Assembly: GCA_017559885.1 (NCBI GenBank)
Contig: JAFYQN010000160.1
Location: forward strand, 1-28,334
Direction: 5' to 3'
Length of the DNA: 28,334 bases
From: Clostridia bacterium
GTDB taxonomy: Bacteria > Bacillota > Clostridia > Oscillospirales > Acutalibacteraceae
The notes beneath the pieces were generated by a model. It had not been told where the DNA came from. It ran no database searches and saw only the letters and a list, made by a program, of their open reading frames with translations. Made by a program: the position numbers and the translations under genes. Positions 8,163 through 15,730 of the stretch are shown in pieces (position 1 is the first letter of the stretch; each line of letters begins with the position of its first letter).

Positions 8163-8966
8163 ATGTTAAAACCCGACGACATTGTCCCTTGTCCTAATCA
8201 ACCGCGAAAAACCTTTGATACATACGAACTGCAGTCGCTTGCCGACTCTATCGCCGCAAACGGAATAATACAACCGCTTACCGTTCGCAAATCAGACGGC
8301 GGTAAATATTTGCTTATTGCAGGCGAACGACGTTTACGCGCGGCAAAAATGGCAGGACTTAGACGTATACCCTGCGTGTTGCACCGAACAAACGATTTAA
8401 CGGCAGCGCTTTACAGCATTACCGAAAATATGCAACGCGCCGACCTTAACTGTTTTGAAGAGGCGCTTGCAATACAAACCCTTATTTCAGAATTTAGATT
8501 AACGCAAGCCGAGGTAGCAATACAACTTGGAATGGCAAACTCTACCGTAAGCAACAAATTGCGACTGCTTAAACTTTCTCCCGAGATAAGAGAACGACTG
8601 TTATTAGCAGGTCTTACCGAGCGTCACGCGCGAGCGCTTTTACGACTTGCTCCCGAGTCGCGCGAGAGCGCCCTTGATAAAATAATTGCCGACGGACTAA
8701 ATCTTACGCAAACCGAACAACTTATACAAAGCATATTAAATCCTACGGTTGAAGAACCCGACGACGTCCAACAGGTAAAACCCATTCGTAAAGCCGCTAT
8801 CGGCGATATAAAACTTTTTTCCAACAGTTTGTCAAAACTGCTTTGCACTATGCAAAATGCAGGTATTACGGCAAAATCAAAAAAGAGTGAAAACGATAAA
8901 TATATTGAATATAAGGTGCGTATTTTTAAAAATCCACCGCAGTATGACCAACTAAAAATTTGTTAA
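8163..8966 (+). CDS. ParB/Noc-family chromosome-organisation protein
   Basis: A ParB-family DNA-binding CTPase-type protein. The N-terminal ParB/Srx domain has NQPRKTF (about 12-18), GIIQPLTVRK, the GERRLRAA nucleotide box at about 54-61 and ENMQRADLN at about 88-96. A helix-turn-helix follows (LTQAEVAIQLGMANSTVSNKLRLL, about 113-136). Position after mnmE-mnmG-rsmG matches Bacillus noc, yet the amphipathic N-terminus expected of Noc is absent, and no ParA gene is next to it, so parB or noc is undecided. The ATG used has no ribosome site: a strong AAGGAGG lies 39 bases upstream (8117-8123), and the next upstream ATG (8126) is in another frame. See the finding on this start. Confidence 0.9.
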   Translation: MLKPDDIVPCPNQPRKTFDTYELQSLADSIAANGIIQPLTVRKSDGGKYLLIAGERRLRAAKMAGLRRIPCVLHRTNDLTAALYSITENMQRADLNCFEEALAIQTLISEFRLTQAEVAIQLGMANSTVSNKLRLLKLSPEIRERLLLAGLTERHARALLRLAPESRESALDKIIADGLNLTQTEQLIQSILNPTVEEPDDVQQVKPIRKAAIGDIKLFSNSLSKLLCTMQNAGITAKSKKSENDKYIEYKVRIFKNPPQYDQLKIC

Positions 8967-9070
8967 AATCTGCGACAGATACCTTCGTCCCCTTGGTATT
9001 TGTGCGGTTTTAAATATGCCTTGGCGGTTTCTGCACTTCCGCCAATGGCGCCCACCATATTCATCCCCAT
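8963..9070 (-). other. Structured intergenic segment with a 35-codon frame of unknown status
   Basis: Between the convergent ParB-family and DUF2304 genes the plus strand can fold into two hairpins: AGATACC/GGTATTT (8977-8983 with 8995-9001, one G-T pair) and GCCTTGGCGG/CCGCCAATGGC (9018-9027 with 9039-9049, one bulged T). Both loops are 11 bases. The minus strand carries an open frame of 35 codons with a coding-like look, starting MGMNMVGAIGG and ending GDEGICRRF, but no good ribosome site. It could be a remnant gene tail, a repeated intergenic element or a small RNA; I do not recognise it. Confidence 0.25.
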
Positions 9071-9107
9071 ACACAAACAACCTCTCGTAAAGAGAGGTTG
9101 TTTGTGT
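9071..9107. terminator. Bidirectional terminator between ParB/Noc and the glycan operon
   Basis: A perfect 16-bp stem: ACACAAACAACCTCTC at 9071-9086 and its complement at 9092-9107, with loop GTAAA. It sits between convergent genes and abuts the DUF2304 stop codon. T-rich stem ends replace a long T run, so efficiency is uncertain. Confidence 0.7.
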
Positions 9108-9469
9108 TATATTTCATTATTTTCTAAAATTTCTACTTCTTTTGTTTCGTTGTCTATCGCATATTTTTGCGCAAATTTGGTTTGCTTGTCCTCAAGTTTT
9201 GCAACGCGGGCATCGAGCAAAAAGATTTTAATAATCAACAAAAAGATTATTGTAACAAATATAAAGTTTGATGGAGATTCAAATCCGATGAATTCGGAAA
9301 GCCAGAATATTGGGGTTGGAAAAATGCTCATAACAAGCAAGAAAAGACTAAAAAACAGCCAATATAACGTATCGCCGATTTTAAACTGTGATTTTTTAAT
9401 TTTTCTAAACACAAAAGCCACCGTCAACACGCAACCGACAATCATTGCAATTAGTAATCCTGTGTTCAT
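9107..9469 (-). CDS. DUF2304 domain-containing small membrane protein
   Basis: A 120-residue protein with three predicted membrane helices (about 3-21, 36-54 and 70-86) and a charged, coiled-coil-like C-terminus (ARVAKLEDKQTKFAQKY). This is the DUF2304 layout. These proteins are typically encoded next to dolichyl-phosphate-mannose-synthase-like GT2 enzymes, as here, where the GT2 ends three bases upstream. A role as membrane partner of the GT2 is inferred from this pairing; there is no catalytic motif. It is the last gene of the minus-strand glycan operon and ends against a terminator. Confidence 0.82.
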   Translation of the reverse strand: MNTGLLIAMIVGCVLTVAFVFRKIKKSQFKIGDTLYWLFFSLFLLVMSIFPTPIFWLSEFIGFESPSNFIFVTIIFLLIIKIFLLDARVAKLEDKQTKFAQKYAIDNETKEVEILENNEI

Positions 9470-9472
9470 TTT

Positions 9473-10156
9473 TTACCCCTTTCTGAACCATTGTAATATG
9501 AGTATGGAAACAAACATCCTCATCATATAATTGGTTGCGTTTGAAAAGTTAAGATAACTTTGCCCTGCTACACGGTCGTGCATTTCTACCTGAATTTCAC
9601 TATACGTTGCGCCACCGCGCACAAGCAACGCTACCGTATCGGGTTCGGGTCCCAAATCGGTGGCAAAGGCAAGTTTTTTAATCATTTTTTTATCAAACAT
9701 ACGCATTCCTGACGTTGGGTCTTTTATCGTTTTACCCGTTGTCAATTTTATTGAAAGTTGTATGAGATTGCTACCCAACATACGAAGAGATACAGGTTTC
9801 TTTTTGTCAACAAAACGAGAACCTATTACTATGTTGTATCCCTTTTCCATCTCGCATGCCATATTATAAACGTAATCGGGGTCGTGTTGTCCGTCGCCGT
9901 CAAACTGTATAGCGGCATCATAACCGTTGTTATGGGCAAAAATCATACCCGTTTGCACCGCCGCGGCAAGACCAAGGTTTACTGGGTGACTTACATAATG
10001 ATAACCCTTTGCTTTGCAAATTGCTTCGGTATTGTCGGTAGAACCGTCGTTTACAATAATATAATCGTACTGTGGACAGTCTTTTTTAACGGTGTCAATT
10101 ACCCGTTCAATATTATCTTGTTCGTTGTATGCCGGAATAATAAGAAGAACGTTCAT
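9473..10156 (-). CDS. GT2 family glycosyltransferase, polyprenyl-phosphate sugar synthase-like
   Basis: A 227-residue GT-A fold enzyme starting MNVLLIIPAYNEQDN, followed by VNDGSTDNTE and the metal-binding DxD in QFDGDGQHDPDYV. The order and spacing resemble Dpm1/DPMS-type enzymes that transfer a sugar from a nucleotide donor to polyprenyl phosphate; KDPTSGMRMFDKKM downstream fits that group. ATG 10156 is chosen because AGGAG lies seven bases upstream; longer in-frame starts would run into the GT4 gene. No membrane helix follows the catalytic domain, so the adjacent DUF2304 protein may supply membrane contact. Likely role: making an undecaprenyl-phosphate-linked sugar used by the GT-C half of the large fusion in the same operon (inference). 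Confidence 0.9.
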   Translation of the reverse strand: MNVLLIIPAYNEQDNIERVIDTVKKDCPQYDYIIVNDGSTDNTEAICKAKGYHYVSHPVNLGLAAAVQTGMIFAHNNGYDAAIQFDGDGQHDPDYVYNMACEMEKGYNIVIGSRFVDKKKPVSLRMLGSNLIQLSIKLTTGKTIKDPTSGMRMFDKKMIKKLAFATDLGPEPDTVALLVRGGATYSEIQVEMHDRVAGQSYLNFSNATNYMMRMFVSILILQWFRKG

Positions 10157-10170
10157 CTTATGGCTCCTTT

Positions 10171-11319
10171 TTATTTCACTAAACTTTCCAATTTTTTTGC
10201 AGTTGTTTCCCAGGTAAAGTCCTGTATTAAGCGTTGATAACATTTTTGTGTTGCGGCAAGGCGATAATCCTTGTCGGAAATCGCTTTTTGTAACGCCTGC
10301 GCGATTTTAGGCACCGCGTTATCGTTGATTAAAATACCCATACTATCATCGGTAATGAGTTCCTTTGCGCCGCCGACAGTTGTAGTTACAACAAAGTTTT
10401 TAAGCGCTACCGCCTCAAGAATAGAGGTGGGCAAACCTTCGGGATATACCGTAGGTAAGCAAAATATATCCGCCTCGCAAAGCAACGCTACAATGTGATT
10501 AAAATCAATTTTGCCAAGCATAATTATTCTATCGTTTTGGTCGGATACGGTTTTGATTTTTTCGCTTTGCTCTCCCTCGCCCGCAATAATTAAATATGCG
10601 TTACTGTCGCCCAAACTGTGAAACGCTTTTGCCAATTCGTAAGAGCCCTTTTCTTTAACGAGGCGACCTGTGTAGGTTATAACCGTCGCGTCTTTTGGTA
10701 TATTATACTCTTTTCTATAAGAAATTGTGTTTTCTTTTTCTAACTGTTTTATGTTATCAATGTCTATTGCGTTATAAAGCATACCCTTTGATTTAATTCC
10801 AAAATGTCCGCTCCAATCACACGCCGCTTGCGATACGCCGTAATAATCTTTACAGTATTTTTTTAGCACCCTCGTAAGACAGTGTTCGTAAATTGCGCCA
10901 AAAAAGTCCAACACTTTATTGTTGACCGACAAATGACTTGAACCGTGTTCGATGGTTATTGACGGAATATTGTTTTTATACGCAAATTTTGCCGCGTATA
11001 CGCTATGAATATAAAATCTTGCGTTTATAACCGCGATATCAAAATGCTTTTGACTAAGTTTTTTATCAAGTTCTTTAAATTCTTGGTTTTTCTTTAAGAT
11101 GGGATATCTGCCCTTCATAACGTTATAACAGGGCATACGGAAAATTTCTACCCCTTCGTTTGAAACCTCGTATCCAGGCAAATCAAAAACGTTAGAAGTA
11201 ACTATGGTTACGTCGTGACCAAAAGATACAAGTTGTTTCGCAAGATTATTTACGTATCTTTCAACGCCACCAAGGTTTGGTAAATAGTTTGCGCAAAACA
11301 AACAAATTGATTTTTTCAT
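10171..11319 (-). CDS. GT4 family glycosyltransferase
   Basis: A 382-residue GT-B glycosyltransferase. The N-terminal half has the acceptor-side glycine loop NLGGVERYVNNLAKQL; the C-terminal half has YTGRLVKEKGSYELAKAF and the donor-binding EGLPTSILEA (EX7E type) followed by GGAKEL. Such enzymes add a sugar from a nucleotide donor to a lipid-linked glycan at the inner membrane face; donor and acceptor cannot be named. The start chosen (ATG 11319) has GGTGG five bases upstream; an in-frame ATG at 11331 lacks a site. It begins just after the stop of the flippase/GT-C fusion and ends 14 bases before the GT2 gene. Confidence 0.93.
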   Translation of the reverse strand: MKKSICLFCANYLPNLGGVERYVNNLAKQLVSFGHDVTIVTSNVFDLPGYEVSNEGVEIFRMPCYNVMKGRYPILKKNQEFKELDKKLSQKHFDIAVINARFYIHSVYAAKFAYKNNIPSITIEHGSSHLSVNNKVLDFFGAIYEHCLTRVLKKYCKDYYGVSQAACDWSGHFGIKSKGMLYNAIDIDNIKQLEKENTISYRKEYNIPKDATVITYTGRLVKEKGSYELAKAFHSLGDSNAYLIIAGEGEQSEKIKTVSDQNDRIIMLGKIDFNHIVALLCEADIFCLPTVYPEGLPTSILEAVALKNFVVTTTVGGAKELITDDSMGILINDNAVPKIAQALQKAISDKDYRLAATQKCYQRLIQDFTWETTAKKLESLVK

Positions 11320-11331
11320 TTTTTCCACCAT

Positions 11332-14300
11332 TTATAACATTATTGTTACGATTTTTGAATAGATTTCAAGCATTACTACCGCCGACATTATCGCAAATAT
11401 TACACAACTGTATGCCGCCTTGTTTTTAAATATATTAAATCTTTTACCTGTAACAAGTAGCAACAGCGGCGCTAAAAGCGGTGTTAGATATCGCGGTTGA
11501 CAACCGTTTATGGTCGTAGCATTAAGCGGTGTAAAGTTTATATATAGCGCTGTAGCTATTACCGATGCCATACCAACAAAAAGCAATACCGCTAACCCTC
11601 TGATATAAAGGGGCGTTTTAAATCCGTATCGCTTGTTTGTGTCGGTCAAAGCGGTGAAACCTAATACTATTGCGGCAATAAACCAGTATTTTCCAAGTCC
11701 CAAATATCCAAAGTGAGAAATATATTCCTGCATACTGCCGATTGATAGATAGTCTAATAAAAACTTAAACAACAACTTTGCATAACCAAACGGAGCCGAG
11801 CGTATGCCTGCTAATTGAGCCGAGGGGTTTACGTCGCCGCCTCTAATATCTCCGGGTCCGCCAATTTTTGTTAGGGTTGTTATAACAAAGTATGCAACCA
11901 ACACCGAGAAAATGGTTACCAAAACGGCGTAGTAAGTACGTCGGTCGCTCTTTCTTGGCCAATTTTTCCTCATAAACAAGGTCATACCCATAAGAATAAT
12001 GTATACAAGTTTTGGCCAAGCGCCTACGGTAAACGACAATGCCATTATGATTGTGTCGGTAATTGTTATGGGTTTTTCGGGTTGTTGTAACTCGCTTACA
12101 AAATACGCCGTACCAAGCATTGTAAATGCCGTAACGCACCAGTCGTACGAGTAATTGGTTGCCAAAAATAGATTTGTTGGGAATAGACATATTACCGCAA
12201 GTATCATTTTACCCGTTTTGAGTTTCTTTATGGCAAAATAGCATACAAAGGAATACACCAACAAATACGCAAGTCTTCCGACGTTATACTTGACTGCAAA
12301 ACTTGCACCAAAAAATCTTGCCACTGCGATAAAAATTCCCGCAGGAATATGCGCGATTGATATATACGACTGTTGTTGCGCAACCAACGTTTCGTCTGCC
12401 GAATTAAGATATTCCAAATCTTCGTTGTATTTTTCGAGCGAAAAATCTACCAAACTTGTGCTTTGGCCAAGATGTTTGTCAACATTGTAGTCCGCGCCCG
12501 TTATGTACGCCGTATCCATATACGATGCCTGCACCGCCCAAGGATAGTGTGAGTCCAAATCCCACGCGATGTGTTTTATGGGTGAGCATAACAACATTAC
12601 AACGCCCAAAGTAAGCGCTATTGGTAAAAATACGTTTTCGGTCTTTTCGCGTAAATATTTACGTCCGCGTATAAAGACAACTACAAGTTCTGCAATACCT
12701 GCAAAAAATACAAATCTATATTTGTTAAAATCTCCCGGCAAGATACGGCTTATTATCATTTCAACAAGCATACCGCCAAGAATTGCCACTGCCGAAAATA
12801 CTATAAATTCGGCAATTTTTATTTTGTTTCGGGCAATTGTTCTAACTACTGCTTGGGTTGCCCACGTGCGTTTGTCAATAGCTCTTACAATAAGCGCAAT
12901 TATTACAGGGATTGCTATCGCTTTAAAATAATCGCCTGCCGTTTTTTCGACCTCAAAGGGCACCGACTCGGGTTGCGTTTCGTAAAGACCTACGTTTTTA
13001 AAGTAGATATCGTTTGTGTCGATATCAATACGCAAAAAATCGTACGAACCTTTTGGTATGTCTATAATAACGCTTGTTTCATCCTTAAATATACTGCTTG
13101 AGTAACATCTTTCCGCGCTAAATTGTCCGTCTTTGTATGCGGTATAAACTTCGATTGCAACTTCACCAACAGGTTGCTGGATAGCCACCTCTACACACTC
13201 TATTTCCCTGCCTTCGCAAGAAAAGATTATTTGTGGGTCAACGTCTGTTATTGTATATTTTCCCGATGCCTCTACCCTGCAACTGCGAAACGATTCGATT
13301 TGTGAAATCGATAAATTCTCAACAGGGTAACCAACCGGTTTTAAAACATTGCCAACGTTTTTAGGCAAAAAGATTGATACGCACACCAACAGTGACAACG
13401 CAAACGAAAGAACTGTTGCCACTATGGTATATCTTTCTTTTTTGATAACTTCGTCCAACAGGTCTACTTGTGGTTTTTTTAACTGCAATAAAAACAGTGA
13501 GAACATAACCGCAAAAAGCACTGCCATTTCACAAAGGTATGATAGCGCCGCGCCTGTAAGTCCCCAACGCGAAACCATTGCATCGGGCGCAACAAGAGCA
13601 AAAAGCATTGTCACAACATAAGCAATAAGACATAATTTTTGCTTGCGCATTGTGGTAAATAAAGTTAATGTCAAGGTGCTTGCCGCGCTTAATCCGCCTG
13701 CAAATAAAAGCGTTATAAATATTGTCTTTTTATCTGAAAGTTCGGCTTTGTATAACATTTCAAGTACGGGTATGCCCAGAAAATACCCCGCAACCATTGC
13801 CGCGATTGTTAAAACGACTACCCAACCGTAAAGTTTTGATACAATCTTTTTAAACTCGTCTATACGGTTTTCTGCCCAACTTTTAGAAAGTTTTATAAGT
13901 TGCGGACGAAAAGCAAAAATGCTTAAAAGGTTTATTGCAAACACAGGCATTACAAGATATCCGTAATGCGCTTGGTCGGTTTTGGTTAGCGCGTTTTCAA
14001 TTGCGTATTTAGGCGAATTAAAAATAAACTGATGCATAAACGACGATGCAAAAAGCGGTAACGCGCACAACAAAATACCCTTTTGCTCGGAAAGTTTAAA
14101 CGACGGTTTAAACGACCCAAAATTGTTGCTTAGCGGTATATCGTGCAATAAAATCCAAACCAAAACAACTATCGGCATGGTAAGCGTCGCGATAAAAAGT
14201 TGCTTTGTTATAACAAGCGTTATCGAAAATACAATTGCCGTAATAGCCGTTTGACACGCAAGCGACCTACCCGCAATGCTTAAATAACCGTTTCTGTGAA

Positions 14301-14709
14301 GGTTGCCTTGGAACAAATCAGAAATTGCCGCAAGCATCATATAAACCGAAATAACAAGCATAACCTTTACGGTTTCCTTATCAAAACCTTTAAAGGTAGC
14401 AAACGCGCCAAAAAATGCCCACATTGCCGCTATGGTAATAACTCTAAACATCGAAATGCTTTCAAACGACATCTCGCGTTTTGCGTCGGTTACCTGAATG
14501 TTACGCATTTCAAAAACGCAAATGGTATACATCATTTGCGCGGTTGAATACGCAAGCGAAAAAACACCTGCCGCATCGCTTCCTACGATATGACTTACGA
14601 CAATCATCAACAACAACGACACAGTAGCATTGGTTAAGCTACCCAGCATATTAAATATAAAATTTTTCTTTTCTGAAGTTTGTGGTAATCTATAAGCAAA
14701 TTTTTTCAT
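11332..14709 (-). CDS. Fusion of Wzx-like polysaccharide flippase and GT-C (DUF2142-like) membrane glycosyltransferase
   Basis: About 1125 residues. Residues 1-430 are a many-helix polysaccharide-export domain starting NFIFNMLGSLTNATVSLLL, as in Wzx/RfbX flippases. After a helix at about 428-448 comes a soluble, beta-rich segment (about 450-590) without membrane helices. From about 595 to the end there are roughly a dozen more helices with GT-C/DUF2142-like features: an acidic WDLDSHY in the first outer loop (about 716-722) and CQPRYLTPLLAPLLLL near the end. Flippases move lipid-linked glycans outward and GT-C enzymes use polyprenyl-phosphate sugars outside, so the fusion would couple export and outside glycosylation (inference). 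ATG 14709 was chosen for GAGGTG upstream and because two earlier ATGs lie before the predicted transcription start. Confidence 0.82.
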   Translation of the reverse strand: MKKFAYRLPQTSEKKNFIFNMLGSLTNATVSLLLMIVVSHIVGSDAAGVFSLAYSTAQMMYTICVFEMRNIQVTDAKREMSFESISMFRVITIAAMWAFFGAFATFKGFDKETVKVMLVISVYMMLAAISDLFQGNLHRNGYLSIAGRSLACQTAITAIVFSITLVITKQLFIATLTMPIVVLVWILLHDIPLSNNFGSFKPSFKLSEQKGILLCALPLFASSFMHQFIFNSPKYAIENALTKTDQAHYGYLVMPVFAINLLSIFAFRPQLIKLSKSWAENRIDEFKKIVSKLYGWVVVLTIAAMVAGYFLGIPVLEMLYKAELSDKKTIFITLLFAGGLSAASTLTLTLFTTMRKQKLCLIAYVVTMLFALVAPDAMVSRWGLTGAALSYLCEMAVLFAVMFSLFLLQLKKPQVDLLDEVIKKERYTIVATVLSFALSLLVCVSIFLPKNVGNVLKPVGYPVENLSISQIESFRSCRVEASGKYTITDVDPQIIFSCEGREIECVEVAIQQPVGEVAIEVYTAYKDGQFSAERCYSSSIFKDETSVIIDIPKGSYDFLRIDIDTNDIYFKNVGLYETQPESVPFEVEKTAGDYFKAIAIPVIIALIVRAIDKRTWATQAVVRTIARNKIKIAEFIVFSAVAILGGMLVEMIISRILPGDFNKYRFVFFAGIAELVVVFIRGRKYLREKTENVFLPIALTLGVVMLLCSPIKHIAWDLDSHYPWAVQASYMDTAYITGADYNVDKHLGQSTSLVDFSLEKYNEDLEYLNSADETLVAQQQSYISIAHIPAGIFIAVARFFGASFAVKYNVGRLAYLLVYSFVCYFAIKKLKTGKMILAVICLFPTNLFLATNYSYDWCVTAFTMLGTAYFVSELQQPEKPITITDTIIMALSFTVGAWPKLVYIILMGMTLFMRKNWPRKSDRRTYYAVLVTIFSVLVAYFVITTLTKIGGPGDIRGGDVNPSAQLAGIRSAPFGYAKLLFKFLLDYLSIGSMQEYISHFGYLGLGKYWFIAAIVLGFTALTDTNKRYGFKTPLYIRGLAVLLFVGMASVIATALYINFTPLNATTINGCQPRYLTPLLAPLLLLVTGKRFNIFKNKAAYSCVIFAIMSAVVMLEIYSKIVTIML

Positions 14710-14745
14710 ACGCACCTCTTCTAACCGCACGCTATAATTCATTTT

Positions 14746-14774
14746 ATTATACCACATATAATTGCTTTTTTCAA
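14746..14774 (-). promoter_or_regulatory. Promoter of the flippase/GT-C, GT4, GT2, DUF2304 operon
   Basis: On the minus strand TTGAAA (14769-14774) and TATAAT (14746-14751) are 17 bases apart. Predicted transcription start is near 14739, about 30 bases before the chosen ATG. Confidence 0.78.
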
Positions 14775-14798
14775 TAATTAATCACAGCTTTACCTTTG

Positions 14799-14827
14799 TT
14801 GACAAAACAATCAATATTAGTTATAAT
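14799..14827 (+). promoter_or_regulatory. Perfect-consensus promoter of the LicD operon
   Basis: TTGACA (14799-14804), 17-base spacer, TATAAT (14822-14827): a full match to the vegetative consensus with optimal spacing. Predicted start near 14834. It is back to back with the promoter of the divergent operon; the two -35 boxes are 24 bases apart. Confidence 0.85.
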
Positions 14828-14860
14828 TATTATGTATGAACTTTATTGGAGATGATTGTT

Positions 14861-15718
14861 TTGTCAGGTCAATACGAGCCCGAAGTTTTAAAAAAATTAC
14901 AACTTTGCGAACTTGAAATTTTAAAAGATTTTATAACCGTTTGCAAAGAAAACAATCTTACCTATTTTGGTTTTGGCGGTACCGGTATCGGCGCTTTGCG
15001 ACACGGCGGTTTTATACCGTGGGATGACGACATTGACCTTGCTGTTCCGCGTGACGACTATAACACCGCTATGGAAATATTCCGTCGCGATTTTGCCGAC
15101 AAATACACCGTTGTTAACGCGCAAAATTATAATGATTTTCCCGTTATGAACACCCACATTATAATCAACGACTCAAAGTTTGTTACAAAAGAAGAACTTG
15201 GCGCAAAATATCCAAAAGGTATTTTTCTTGATATATTCCCCGTCGACAACGTGCCCGACGACCCAAAGGAGCGCGACAAACATCTTAAAAAGACGTGGAT
15301 TTTAAGCAAAATATTTATTATGAAACATATCCCGTTTCCACACGTGCCTTTTAAAGGTGCAACCGCAAAACTTGCCCACTGTGTAACGGCGATGATTTGG
15401 TTGTTTTTAAACGTTTTTTGCGTTTCGCATAAATTTTTATACAAACTTTGCTTTAACCAATGCGTCAAATACAACAACACCGACACCAACTACTACGCGT
15501 ATTGTTGCGGTTCAAAGTTGTGCGGCAACGTTTTTGATAAAAAGCAACTTTACCCGTTAAAAGATATTGATTTCGAAAATATTCCAATCTCTTTTCCAAA
15601 TAATTTAGATGACATCTTAACTGCAGAATACGGCAATTTTATGCAGATACCCCCTCCCGAAAAGCAAAAAAATCACCGTCCCGAAATTTTAGTTTTTCCA
15701 AATGAACAAAACAAATAA
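14861..15718 (+). CDS. LicD family phosphotransferase
   Basis: About 285 residues of the LicD (nucleotidyltransferase-fold) family, whose members transfer phosphocholine or other phospho-substituents from a CDP-activated donor to surface glycans. The signature is clear: GFGGTGIGALRHGGFIPWDDDIDLAVPRDDY, with acidic metal ligands in WDDDIDL at about 54-60, and later GIFLDIFPVD. The start is uncertain. TTG 14861 has GGAGATGAT upstream at good spacing; TTG 14846 and ATG 14852 are in frame but sit on or before that site. It is the first gene of a three-gene operon, 12 bases before the nucleotidyltransferase-aminotransferase fusion that may produce its donor. Confidence 0.9.
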   Translation: MSGQYEPEVLKKLQLCELEILKDFITVCKENNLTYFGFGGTGIGALRHGGFIPWDDDIDLAVPRDDYNTAMEIFRRDFADKYTVVNAQNYNDFPVMNTHIIINDSKFVTKEELGAKYPKGIFLDIFPVDNVPDDPKERDKHLKKTWILSKIFIMKHIPFPHVPFKGATAKLAHCVTAMIWLFLNVFCVSHKFLYKLCFNQCVKYNNTDTNYYAYCCGSKLCGNVFDKKQLYPLKDIDFENIPISFPNNLDDILTAEYGNFMQIPPPEKQKNHRPEILVFPNEQNK

Positions 15719-15730
15719 AGGAGCGTCAAT

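Noticed and set aside
10157..10243. Longer N-terminus for the GT2 enzyme
   Set aside because: It would overlap the GT4 coding end, has no family similarity, and the ATG at 10156 has a good ribosome site.
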